A DNA stretch of 64,000 nucleotides, from the NCBI GenBank assembly GCA_934316845.1, contig CAKRDZ010000005.1, positions 39,012-103,011 on the forward strand, given 5' to 3'. Shown here piece by piece: positions 15,414 through 23,363 of this stretch; position 1 is the first letter of the stretch; every line of letters begins with the position of its first letter. Both the position numbers and the translations under genes were made by a program. This stretch comes from an uncultured Eubacterium sp. (lineage in GTDB: Bacteria > Bacillota > Clostridia > Lachnospirales > Lachnospiraceae). The notes under the pieces are model-generated. The model was not told the DNA's origin, did not search any database, and saw nothing but the letters and a program-made list of their open reading frames with translations.

Positions 15414-15893
15414 ATGCTTTCTATGGAAGACGTCTACCGGGAACACTCACATATGGTATACCAATATCTTCTTTCGCTTTCTCATGATGCCGATCTGGCC
15501 GAGGAACTGACGCAGGAAACCTTCTATCAGGCCATCCGGCGAATTGATTATTTCAATGCAGAAAGCAAAGTATCTACGTGGCTTTGCGGCATTGCCAAAA
15601 ATCTATTTTACTCCTATTTGAGGAAGCATCCTCAGACAGAAATATTAGATGAAAACAGCACGCTTTGTAAAAGCGCGGAGGCAGAAGTAATTTCCTCTTT
15701 GGATAAAGTGGATTTGTTAAAACAAATTCATCGTCTGAAAGAACCCGGACGCGAAGTGATTCATCTCCGCCTGTACGGCAATCTGTCTTATGCAGAGATT
15801 GGCGAGATCATGGGAAAATCTGAAAACTGGGCGCGCGTGACATTTTACCGCGCCAAAGAACAATTGCGAAAGGAGCTTCAAAATGACAAATAA
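15414..15893 (+). CDS. ECF RNA polymerase sigma factor
   Basis: 159 residues from the ATG at 15414 (AAAGGAGAT upstream). Region 2 shows AEELTQETFYQAIRRIDYF and KVSTWLCGIAKN; region 4 shows LSYAEIGEIMGKSENWARVTFYRAK, the DNA-contacting helix-turn-helix. It directs RNA polymerase to stress-type promoters when released by its anti-sigma factor. The 3' end overlaps the anti-sigma gene by 11 bases. Targets are not identifiable from this window. Confidence 0.92.
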   Translation: MLSMEDVYREHSHMVYQYLLSLSHDADLAEELTQETFYQAIRRIDYFNAESKVSTWLCGIAKNLFYSYLRKHPQTEILDENSTLCKSAEAEVISSLDKVDLLKQIHRLKEPGREVIHLRLYGNLSYAEIGEIMGKSENWARVTFYRAKEQLRKELQNDK

Positions 15894-16863
15894 CACCTCT
15901 CTTCCCTGCGATATTGTGCAGGATCTTTTACCCTCCTATGTGGATGGCATTTTAAGCGACACCGGCACTTCCGCTGTTGCCAATCATTTACAATCCTGCA
16001 AATCCTGCCAGGATATATACAGCAGCATGATAACCGATGATCCACATCAGGTCAATGCCGACCAGCAGGAAAAGGAAATTGATTACCTCAAAAAAGTACG
16101 CTCGAAAACCAGACATTTCACCGTCACTGCCATCCTGATCGCAGTCCTTCTGGCAGCAAGCGGCACCGCTGTTTATTTTCTGATATTTAGCGGAGAATAC
16201 ATTTTAAATAGCGTAAAATACAACCTTCAAGTTTCTTCAAACTCCCTAAAAATAGAGGGCATTCTGCCAGATGACTTTACAACGGGAACGCAGAAAATAG
16301 AAGAAAAAGATGGTGTCATTTCACTTACTTTGCCTGCCAAAAAGAAGACGTTTTTATCTTTTCACAAAAATTATAATGTTTCGTACACTTCCGCAACTGC
16401 AATTCGCGAAGTTCGTGTAAATGGAGATATTCTCTGGCAGGATGGAACATCGATCACGGCTTACGTGAACCGGGTTTACAAGGGCAAACATCCTTACATC
16501 GGTTCGGCTTCCGACAATGCCTCACTGGCTCTTGCTCTGGGTGTCGAAGATTCTTTCGGCGGTTTTACTTCAAAACTCCAGACCAGCAAACAGCCGTACG
16601 ACTGGACTATCTGCCTTAGCGAACCGCAGACCGCCGCCGAAGAGATCCTGCACAAAAAGATGACAACTTATGCTTATGCCATCCTTGCTTTGATCGACAA
16701 TGTAGACTCCATCACCTGGGAGTACAGTGATGCCTCCGCGCAGGCACACACTTACACAATAACTACGGACGAGGCAAACAAGCAACTCGACAGCGACATA
16801 AAAAAAACCGCAGAAAGCATCTGCGATTTCCAAAAATTTACAAGAGAAATCGGGTTGGAGTGA
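15883..16863 (+). CDS. Membrane anti-sigma factor with zinc-finger ZAS domain
   Basis: 326 residues. The cytoplasmic N-terminus has Cys9 and the ZAS motif His35-x3-Cys39-x2-Cys42, which binds zinc and holds the sigma factor. A single membrane helix covers about residues 80-102. The remaining 220 residues are extracellular and of unknown fold. The start ATG lies inside the 3' end of the sigma gene, so the pair is translationally coupled. A repeat-rich region begins directly after the stop. The signal that releases the sigma factor is unknown. Confidence 0.88.
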   Translation: MTNNTSLPCDIVQDLLPSYVDGILSDTGTSAVANHLQSCKSCQDIYSSMITDDPHQVNADQQEKEIDYLKKVRSKTRHFTVTAILIAVLLAASGTAVYFLIFSGEYILNSVKYNLQVSSNSLKIEGILPDDFTTGTQKIEEKDGVISLTLPAKKKTFLSFHKNYNVSYTSATAIREVRVNGDILWQDGTSITAYVNRVYKGKHPYIGSASDNASLALALGVEDSFGGFTSKLQTSKQPYDWTICLSEPQTAAEEILHKKMTTYAYAILALIDNVDSITWEYSDASAQAHTYTITTDEANKQLDSDIKKTAESICDFQKFTREIGLE

Positions 16864-17526
16864 GAGGAGCCAGCCATTGTAAGTGAAACTTACAATTCTA
16901 ATGCTGGCGACGACCTGCCGCCGAACGTATGTGAGGGGGCGCTTCCTTGTGAGATTTGCCGCCGAACGTATGTGAGGGGGCATTACCTTGTGTAAGCGGA
17001 GCTTACAATTCTAATGCTGGCGACGACCTGCCGCCGAGGCATAGCCGAGGGGGTACTTCCTTGTGTAACCTGCCGCCGAACGTATGGGGCGCTTCCTTGC
17101 ACCACTGTAATGACTTGCTTTTCCTTCTTTCCGGGGTGCCTCTCCTGTTCTCGCAATGGCGACAGCTTCTGGCTTTGTTGACGCTAGTCAACAACTTTAT
17201 TGCCGGTAGCGTCCTGCCGCCGAACGTATGTGAGGGGGCGCTTCCTTGCACCACTGTAGCGACTTGCTTTTCCTTCTTTCCGGGGTGCCAGGGAAACAAG
17301 GCAACCTGCGTCGCCTTGTTTCCCTCTTTACGTTGCCTTTCGCCGCCACACAGCACCGGAAAGGCAACCTATCCCAGCTACTCCTACCTTTTTCGTTGCT
17401 TTTCTAGCTTCTTGCCAGCTCTAAAAGCAACCTGCGTCGCCTTGTTTCCCTCTTTACGTTGCCTTTCGCCGCCATGCAACACCGGAAAGGCAACCCATTT
17501 CCCAAATTTCCCGTCGCAGGTTGTCT
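16864..17526. repeat. GC-rich mosaic repeat array
   Basis: This 663-bp stretch consists almost entirely of short repeats. Unit A (about 35 bp, CTGCCGCCGAACGTATGTGA...) occurs at 16915, 16957, 17028, 17070 and 17214. Unit B (36 bp, starting with a GTAAG...CTTAC hairpin) is at 16879 and 16992. Unit C (41 bp) is at 17100 and 17249. Unit D (69 bp) is at 17301 and 17427. Several inverted repeats add hairpins: 17177-17196, 17291-17324 (12-bp stem) and 17395-17431. The long open frames across it are a by-product of base composition; they lack ribosome binding sites. It separates the anti-sigma gene from the convergent 17527 gene. Confidence 0.85.
17301..17495. repeat. Pair of 69-bp direct repeats within the array
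   Basis: 17301-17369 and 17427-17495 are nearly identical. Each contains the inverted repeat GTTGCCTTTC/GAAAGGCAAC (10-bp arms). The spacer between them carries its own 9-bp inverted repeat (GTTGCTTTT/AAAAGCAAC). Confidence 0.85.
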
Positions 17527-18081
17527 TTATCCGAAACTTCTGGCTTCTTCCAGCACCGGCGCAAGTTCTTCGCACGTAAAATCATAACTGATTATAGACA
17601 ACGCCTTATAAAAGAAAAACACCTGTTCCGGCTTTGCTGCGCAAGCGCCATCCCCCACACTGCCACAAGTGGAATCACAAGCACAAAGGGAATCACTTGT
17701 TTCTCCTGCGGTATTCCTGCTCTCGCTTTCTTTCCATATTTTTACAGCCATTGTCCGGATCAACGCCAGAAGTTCGCGCTTCATCTTTTGCTCTTGTCCC
17801 TCGCCGGCGATTTCTTTCATATCAAAATCCGAGGTATTGCCGCAAGGTGCCGCACAAAGGCGGCACCCTGGAGAAACGGTGAATTTTTCGTCGCGGACTT
17901 TGGCGATGAACGACGCCAGATCGGCCTCGGTAAGATCTCCGGCTGGGAAATCCGGCGATGTCATTGCCAGCCCTTCCACAACAATAGCATCTGTATTTTC
18001 CGTTTTAGGATTCGTTCCACAGGCCTTTACCAAACCGATCAGCGCGCCTGTCAGCAGATCCTGCAACTCTTTTTTCTGCAT
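17527..18081 (-). CDS. Short hybrid-cluster (hydroxylamine reductase)-like Cys-rich protein
   Basis: 184 residues from the ATG at 18081 (AAAGGGA upstream). The pattern resembles short Hcp-like proteins of Clostridia: an N-terminal ELQDLLTGALIGLVKA helix, a CRLCAAPCGNTSDFDM cysteine motif near residue 90, a helix rich in hydrophobics, and FFYKALSIISYDF near the end. A Cys/Ser-rich insert (CACDSTCGSVGDGACAAK) lies in the C-terminal third. It is followed upstream by a ferredoxin gene and a divergent Crp/Fnr gene, a setting typical of nitrosative or redox stress. Full Hcp has over 500 residues, so catalysis is doubtful. The assignment is by recalled pattern only. Confidence 0.5.
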   Translation of the reverse strand: MQKKELQDLLTGALIGLVKACGTNPKTENTDAIVVEGLAMTSPDFPAGDLTEADLASFIAKVRDEKFTVSPGCRLCAAPCGNTSDFDMKEIAGEGQEQKMKRELLALIRTMAVKIWKESESRNTAGETSDSLCACDSTCGSVGDGACAAKPEQVFFFYKALSIISYDFTCEELAPVLEEARSFG

Positions 18082-18141
18082 AAATTTCCCTTTCTTCAAA
18101 AACAACTCGATTCGCAGAAACGACGTCAAGCCCTCTTATCA

Positions 18142-18996
18142 TCAATCCAATTTCTTTCCGTCAATTGAGATCGTTACGACTTGCCATGGAATAAACTTGC
18201 CACTCTCCTGAATTGCTTTTTTCGCCGCCATTTCAAGACCGCCACAGCAAGGAACTTCCATGCGGACAATTGTTACTTCTTTGATATCATTGTCGCGGAT
18301 GATCGTCGTCAATTTCTCACTGTAATCAATATCATCCAGTTTCGGACAGCCGATGATCGTTACCTTGCCACGCATAAATTCCTGGTGCATATTAGCATAA
18401 GCGTAAGCGGTGCAATCCGCCGCGATCAAGAGCTTTGCGCCATTGAAATACGGAGCATTGGTTGGCACAAGTTTGATCTGGCACGGCCATTGGGCAAGCT
18501 GGGAAGCGGGTGCTTTAACAAAATTAATTTCCCCCGCCAAAACTTCTTCTTTCTCTGCCTGCTGGCGAAGCATCCGCATACGGCTTCCCGGACAGCCGCC
18601 GGTCGGCTGAGGTGTCGCCTCAGTTGATTGAGATGTCCTATCTGCCGGCTGGGATGTTGCACCTGCCTGAGATGCCGCGTGTTCGGAAGCCTCCGCGCCT
18701 GCCTGAGTTGCTGTAGTTCCTGACATTGCCGGTTTTCCATCCATTTGCTGTGCGGCGCGTTTTTTCATATTTTCTTTTACCGCTTCTTCGTCGTAGGCTG
18801 CTGCCTCACGCTCAACAAACTTAATCGCGCCCGTCGGACACGTTGGCAGGCAGTCGCCAAGTCCGTCACAATAATCATCGCGGAGAAGTTTTGCTTTTCC
18901 GTCCACCATTCCGATCGCACCTTCGTGACAGGCAGAGGCGCAGGCGCCGCATCCATTACATTTATCTTCATTTATTTGAATAATTCTTCGTACCAT
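18142..18996 (-). CDS. 4Fe-4S ferredoxin-domain redox protein
   Basis: 284 residues from the ATG at 18996; the ATG at 19008 is an alternative, and the AAGGAAGG site fits either. The N-terminus has two 4Fe-4S clusters: CNGCGACASAC and a second CDGLGDCLPTC variant. A low-complexity Ala/Thr/Gln linker (about 95-140) follows, then CPGSRMR and a C-terminal domain with IAADCTAYAYA and VPCCGGLE. Proteins of this type accompany Hcp in anaerobes and probably pass electrons. It forms a likely operon with the 17527 gene and diverges from the Crp/Fnr gene. Confidence 0.75.
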   Translation of the reverse strand: MVRRIIQINEDKCNGCGACASACHEGAIGMVDGKAKLLRDDYCDGLGDCLPTCPTGAIKFVEREAAAYDEEAVKENMKKRAAQQMDGKPAMSGTTATQAGAEASEHAASQAGATSQPADRTSQSTEATPQPTGGCPGSRMRMLRQQAEKEEVLAGEINFVKAPASQLAQWPCQIKLVPTNAPYFNGAKLLIAADCTAYAYANMHQEFMRGKVTIIGCPKLDDIDYSEKLTTIIRDNDIKEVTIVRMEVPCCGGLEMAAKKAIQESGKFIPWQVVTISIDGKKLD

Positions 18997-19064
18997 TTGT
19001 ACATTCATCCTTCCTTTTAGTTGATTTTGTGATTTCATTATAGTAAAATAAAAATAAAAAATCG

Positions 19065-19079
19065 GTGGTTATAACAACG
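19065..19079. promoter_or_regulatory. Shared palindromic operator candidate upstream of the Crp/Fnr gene
   Basis: GTGGTTATAACAACG, identical to the minus-strand sequence at 435-449 upstream of ldh. It lies between the divergent ferredoxin and Crp/Fnr genes, 13 bases before the TTG start and overlapping the ribosome binding site region. The position suggests autoregulation. Confidence 0.5.
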
Positions 19080-19092
19080 AAAGGAGAAAAAA

Positions 19093-19758
19093 TTGAAAAA
19101 AATTATCAGACAATTATCGAACAATGCAATTTTTCAGGATTTTAATGAAAATGACTGGCATAGATTAGAGACTCTTTCCCTATTAAGAAAGAAATCTTTT
19201 GACAAGGGAGAAATTCTATTTTCCATGGGAGAAAATACCAGTGAAATAGGCATTATAATAGAGGGAAGCGTAGTCATTGAAAACAACGATATTTTAGGCA
19301 ATTCAACCATATTAAATAAGCTTGAAACAGGAGATGTTTTTGCCGAAACTTATGCCATCACAGGCACCCCTATGATGGTCGATGTTGTCGCTGCGCAGGC
19401 ATGTAAAATTGTATTTTTTAATGTGCGGAATTTGTTGGAAAATACAAAAAATTCTTCTCTTGCACAGAAGATCACACGCAATCTCCTCTTTATTTCCATG
19501 CAGAAAAATCTGGTTCTGTCCAGCCGTATTTTCTGCACTTCGCCAAAGACAATCCGCGAACGGCTTGCAATCTATTTTTCAGAGCAGGTCACACGCACCG
19601 GAAGTACATCTTTTGATATCCCATTCAATCGCCAGCAGATGGCGGATTATCTTAATCTTGACCGCAGTGCGCTGTCCAAAGAACTTGGCAAAATGCAGGA
19701 GGAAGGGTTAATCCGATACCGGAAAAATCATTTTGAAATGGTAAAATTTACCATTTAA
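19093..19758 (+). CDS. Crp/Fnr-family transcriptional regulator
   Basis: 221 residues with a TTG start six bases after AAAGGAG. The N-terminal cNMP-type beta-roll (about 15-120) includes DKGEILFSMGENTSEIG and GDVFAE. The C-terminal Crp helix-turn-helix is FNRQQMADYLNLDRSALSKE. It lacks the Cys set of Fnr. Divergent position to the ferredoxin/Hcp-like pair suggests an HcpR-like redox or nitrosative stress regulator. It may also control ldh through the shared 15-bp site. Confidence 0.88.
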   Translation: MKKIIRQLSNNAIFQDFNENDWHRLETLSLLRKKSFDKGEILFSMGENTSEIGIIIEGSVVIENNDILGNSTILNKLETGDVFAETYAITGTPMMVDVVAAQACKIVFFNVRNLLENTKNSSLAQKITRNLLFISMQKNLVLSSRIFCTSPKTIRERLAIYFSEQVTRTGSTSFDIPFNRQQMADYLNLDRSALSKELGKMQEEGLIRYRKNHFEMVKFTI

Positions 19759-19803
19759 TTTTGTAACGATTCCCTCCTGCTCATTATATCCTGAATCGCT
19801 GCC

Positions 19804-20988
19804 TTAATTTTTATATTCCTCGGCAAGTGTCTTAAATGCCGGCAAGGCACGTTCAATCTGCTCCGTCGAGACACAATACGAGATGCGGACGTGCTCCGGA
19901 CAGCCAAATTCGGTTCCCGGTACAAGGATCAGATTGTGCTCGACTGCCTTTTTGCAAAATGCGTAGTCGTCCGGTTCAAGTGACTTTGGAAACAGATAAA
20001 AAGCTCCATCGGGTTTCACGCATGAAAAACCAAGGTCGGTAAGAGCATTGTAGAGCAGGTCGCGGTTTCTGCGGTAAATGCTCATATCTGCGACATCCTC
20101 GTGACATTTCTTCATAAGAAGCTGGAACATTGTCGGAGTGTTGACGTAACTGAGGACACGCGCTGCCCCGGAAACTGCCTTTTTGATCGAATCAAACTCA
20201 TCAATCTCCGACGGCATAACAAGATAGCCCATACGCTCGCCGGGGATGGAAAGGCATTTGCTGTAAGAATAGCAGACGAGAGTATTGCGGTAAAAGTTCG
20301 GGATATACGGAACTTCCACATCGTAGGCGATTTCACGGTACGGCTCATCCGCGATAATATAAATTGCGTGGCCGTATTCCTTTTCTTTTTTTGCCAGTAT
20401 TTCACATATATTTTCAATCGTTTCTTTTGAATAAACGGCACCGGACGGATTGTTGGGCGAGTTCACAATAACGCCTTTTGTCTTCTCCGTAATTGCCTTT
20501 TCAAATGTGTCAGGGTCGATCTGGAAATCTTCCGTCCGCGAAGGCACGGCGACAAATTTGACGCCAATCGTTTCCAGATAAAAACGGTATTCCGGAAAAT
20601 ATGGCGCAAACGAGATAAATTCATCTCCCGGATTGCACAGCGCACGAAAACAAATGTTAAGCGCGCACGCAGCGCCGACAGTAAAATACAGATTTTCTCT
20701 GGTAAAATGTGTGCCGTAGCGGTCATTCAGTCCTTCGGCGATCGCATCTCTCGCTTCCTCGTCACCGGCCGACGTTGTGTAACCGTGAAGATGAAATGGA
20801 TTTTCCGTTTCCAAAAGATGCATCAACTCTTCTTTTACACATTCCGGCGTCGGGACATTAGGATTTCCGATACAAAAATTGTAAACATTTTCCTCTCCGA
20901 CAACCTTGCTCCGTTCAAGTGCAAGGTCAAACATTTCCCGGATTGCCGAACTTTTACTTCCAATATTTGTATATTCTTTCGAAATCAT
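19804..20988 (-). CDS. Class I/II PLP-dependent aminotransferase
   Basis: 394 residues; the ATG at 20988 overlaps the upstream stop (ATGA) and has GGAGG six bases before it. Fold-type I features: NSPNNPSGAVY, ADEPYREI and the PLP-lysine segment SYSKCLSIPGERMGY. The family moves an amino group between an amino acid and a 2-oxoacid. It is the last gene of the ABC-transporter operon and is coupled to the kinase gene. Its substrate is probably the imported amino compound or its product. Confidence 0.88.
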   Translation of the reverse strand: MISKEYTNIGSKSSAIREMFDLALERSKVVGEENVYNFCIGNPNVPTPECVKEELMHLLETENPFHLHGYTTSAGDEEARDAIAEGLNDRYGTHFTRENLYFTVGAACALNICFRALCNPGDEFISFAPYFPEYRFYLETIGVKFVAVPSRTEDFQIDPDTFEKAITEKTKGVIVNSPNNPSGAVYSKETIENICEILAKKEKEYGHAIYIIADEPYREIAYDVEVPYIPNFYRNTLVCYSYSKCLSIPGERMGYLVMPSEIDEFDSIKKAVSGAARVLSYVNTPTMFQLLMKKCHEDVADMSIYRRNRDLLYNALTDLGFSCVKPDGAFYLFPKSLEPDDYAFCKKAVEHNLILVPGTEFGCPEHVRISYCVSTEQIERALPAFKTLAEEYKN

Positions 20989-21989
20989 AAGCATCCTCCA
21001 TTCCTTTCACAATAAGCACGCGCCAGTTTTTCTGTCTCCGTATAATAGCGGTCTGTCACGCGTTTTACCGTGTCATTGTCCCAGTGCGACGCGATCCAGC
21101 CCATGCGGACAATCTTGCGAAGCACGATAAAGGTGTCCACTTCTTCCAAATCCTCAGCCGAGAGAGGGCGGACGGTCTGGTAGCCGTCCAGCCATGCCCT
21201 CGTCATCTCAGAAAGGTTGGTATCATATTCCAAAACTGCTGTGGATAAGTCAAACAAAAACCAGCCATATCCACAATCGTCAAAATCCAAAATCTTTACC
21301 TGATCGCCGTCAACCAAAATATTGTTGATATTTAAGTCGGAATGAATCAAACCATAGCGATCTGGGGATTTCCCGTATTTTTCCAATTTTTTACATCCAA
21401 TCTCAACCGTCTTTGCAAAAACTTCTTTCTGCGCCTCGGTCAATGCCGGATTTTTACTCCAGTCGCCCCAGCGCGATGTGTCGCCAAACATATCCTCGAT
21501 GTCCCAGTGAAAGCGCGGCAGAGAATTGCCGGCATTCCGTGTCATCGCGTGAAGATGAAGTTTTGCCGTGATCGCACCGATCTGCTTTTGATAAGGGATC
21601 AGTTCTTCCGTGGACATCCCGCGGATGCCGATGCCTTCCACAAAAGAAAACAGGCTGCACACATATTTGTCGGTGCTTCCGGTAAAGGAAAGGTGCTGGA
21701 TAAATTTTCCATCTTTTCCCGGAAGAACATCTGCTGTCTCGATGTCCGTATCCCGCTTCACTGCCCGGATCCACGAAAGTTCGCTTTCGAGTTCCGTCAG
21801 ATCATGATAACCGGGACGGTTGACACGGAGAACGTATTTCTCGCCGGTCATTTCACTTTCGAGACGATACGTGAAATTCTCCGAATATTTCAAATGATAC
21901 ACTTTCGTATCTTCCGGCAGATCATAATGCAAAAGCAATTGCGACTGCAGCTGCACTCGGATATCATCCGGCTCTAACAATGTTCCCAT
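20985..21989 (-). CDS. APH/ChoK-family small-molecule kinase
   Basis: 334 residues. The catalytic loop IHSDLNINNILVDGD and the metal-binding DFDDCGYGW are those of aminoglycoside phosphotransferase/homoserine kinase II-like enzymes. It should transfer phosphate from ATP to a hydroxyl of a small molecule. It stands next to a class III aminotransferase-like gene. In animals and some bacteria that pairing is hydroxylysine kinase with a PLP phospho-lyase, so a hydroxylated amino acid is a reasonable substrate guess. It is not evidence of antibiotic resistance. GGGGGA precedes the ATG. Confidence 0.82.
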   Translation of the reverse strand: MGTLLEPDDIRVQLQSQLLLHYDLPEDTKVYHLKYSENFTYRLESEMTGEKYVLRVNRPGYHDLTELESELSWIRAVKRDTDIETADVLPGKDGKFIQHLSFTGSTDKYVCSLFSFVEGIGIRGMSTEELIPYQKQIGAITAKLHLHAMTRNAGNSLPRFHWDIEDMFGDTSRWGDWSKNPALTEAQKEVFAKTVEIGCKKLEKYGKSPDRYGLIHSDLNINNILVDGDQVKILDFDDCGYGWFLFDLSTAVLEYDTNLSEMTRAWLDGYQTVRPLSAEDLEEVDTFIVLRKIVRMGWIASHWDNDTVKRVTDRYYTETEKLARAYCERNGGCL

Positions 21990-22074
21990 GTCAATTCCCC
22001 CTTGGTTTCATATTGTGCCCCACCCCATTTGTGCAAGCACATGAGGTGTTGTTTCTCACACATGAGTCCTGACT

Positions 22075-23343
22075 TTATTTCAACTTTGCACAAGTCTCTT
22101 TTGCTTCTTTGACACTCTTCTCAAATTTTTCCAAAAGCTCATCGCAATACTCTTTGGTGCAGAGAAGCCCCGGCTTAAACTGTACGATTTTTGGATTGAA
22201 TCTTGCGTAAATTGCCCAGATTCCGTTGTTGAAGAGAGCACGCATCGCATGTTGTCCACCATTTTCAAAGTCAAATTCGAGTCCAAAGATGATGCCTCGC
22301 TGTGTATAACTTGTGAAGAAGTCCGGATACAATTTGTGGACTTCATCCAATCCCTTTTTCAGGTAATCTTCAAGAAAATGTACATTATCGACGGTTTCCT
22401 TGCGGGTTACCATTTCGACAACTTTATTGGCTACGACACATCCCAGTTCGGAACCGCCAAATGTCGATGTGTGGCTGCGGCCGATCTCTTCGACCCATTT
22501 TCCTGCCTGCTTCGTCATGATTGTGGCTGCGACCGGATAAATACCGCCGCTCAGGCCTTTACCGCTGACGATGACGTCCGGATTTACGCCCTCGTGCATA
22601 ATTCCCCACATCTTTCCGGTTCTCATAAGACCGGTCTGCACTTCATCGGCGATGTAGAGCGTTCCGTATTTTTCACAGAGCGCTTTTACCGCTTTCAGGT
22701 AACCTGGCTCCGGAATCGGGAATCCGTATGTCGCCGGGATAGTCTCAATGATAACACCTGCGACATCTTCTTTTTTCAATACGGCTTCCATCGCATCCAC
22801 GTCGTTCATCGGCACCTGCTCATAATACTGGTCGGCGCCGTCGCACAAAAACGCATCCTTGAAAAATGGATCGCCGGCAGAGAGTGCCAGTCCGGTATGA
22901 CCGTGATAGCATTTCTGCAAAGATACGATCTTACGGCGCTTTGTCGCATAACGCACACTCTTGATCGCTACATCGACGGCCTCGCCGCCGCAGCTGGAAA
23001 AGATGGCGTACTGCATACCCGGAGTTGCCGTAGTGACAAGACTTTTTGCCAGTTTACCACGGGCCACGGAACCAAAATGATGGTTTCCGATATCGAACTC
23101 TTTAACTCCTTCTTCGAGGGCTGCGATCACTTCCGGATTGCGGTGTCCGAGGTTAAATGTTCCGCCGTTCAGATGAAGGTTCATATATTTTTTACCATCC
23201 ATGTCCCAGAAATAATACCCTTCGCGTTTGCCGATGATGATATCGATTCCCATATCAAACCAGGTCTGCGTACGGTTTGGGTTCCAGTAAGTAAGACAAT
23301 CATTAATCGCTTCTTGTTTTGTAACGCTTCCATCTAATAACAT
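22075..23343 (-). CDS. Class III PLP enzyme (aminotransferase or amino-phospho-lyase)
   Basis: 422 residues from the ATG at 23343 (GGAGG five bases upstream). Class III signatures: SSCGGEAVDVAIK, CYHGHTGLALSAGD, ADEVQTGLMRTGKMW and the lysine segment VSGKGLSGGIYPV. Class III enzymes are mostly omega-aminotransferases, but the ethanolamine-phosphate and phosphohydroxylysine phospho-lyases belong to the same fold. The neighbouring APH-type kinase makes the lyase reading worth testing. Position in the middle of an amino-acid transport operon supports a catabolic role. Confidence 0.85.
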   Translation of the reverse strand: MLLDGSVTKQEAINDCLTYWNPNRTQTWFDMGIDIIIGKREGYYFWDMDGKKYMNLHLNGGTFNLGHRNPEVIAALEEGVKEFDIGNHHFGSVARGKLAKSLVTTATPGMQYAIFSSCGGEAVDVAIKSVRYATKRRKIVSLQKCYHGHTGLALSAGDPFFKDAFLCDGADQYYEQVPMNDVDAMEAVLKKEDVAGVIIETIPATYGFPIPEPGYLKAVKALCEKYGTLYIADEVQTGLMRTGKMWGIMHEGVNPDVIVSGKGLSGGIYPVAATIMTKQAGKWVEEIGRSHTSTFGGSELGCVVANKVVEMVTRKETVDNVHFLEDYLKKGLDEVHKLYPDFFTSYTQRGIIFGLEFDFENGGQHAMRALFNNGIWAIYARFNPKIVQFKPGLLCTKEYCDELLEKFEKSVKEAKETCAKLK

Positions 23344-23363
23344 AATGTCCTCCAATCCGGCAG

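Noticed and set aside
16864..17526. CRISPR array
   Set aside because: Repeats of several families with irregular order and no unique spacers of constant length; no cas genes.
16956..17579. Long open frames on both strands across the repeat array
   Set aside because: They consist of translated repeats, lack ribosome binding sites and have no family features; the absence of stops comes from GC-rich repeat units.
20985..21989. Aminoglycoside resistance phosphotransferase
   Set aside because: Shares the kinase fold, but the operon is metabolic and the sequence is closer in layout to homoserine/choline-type kinases.
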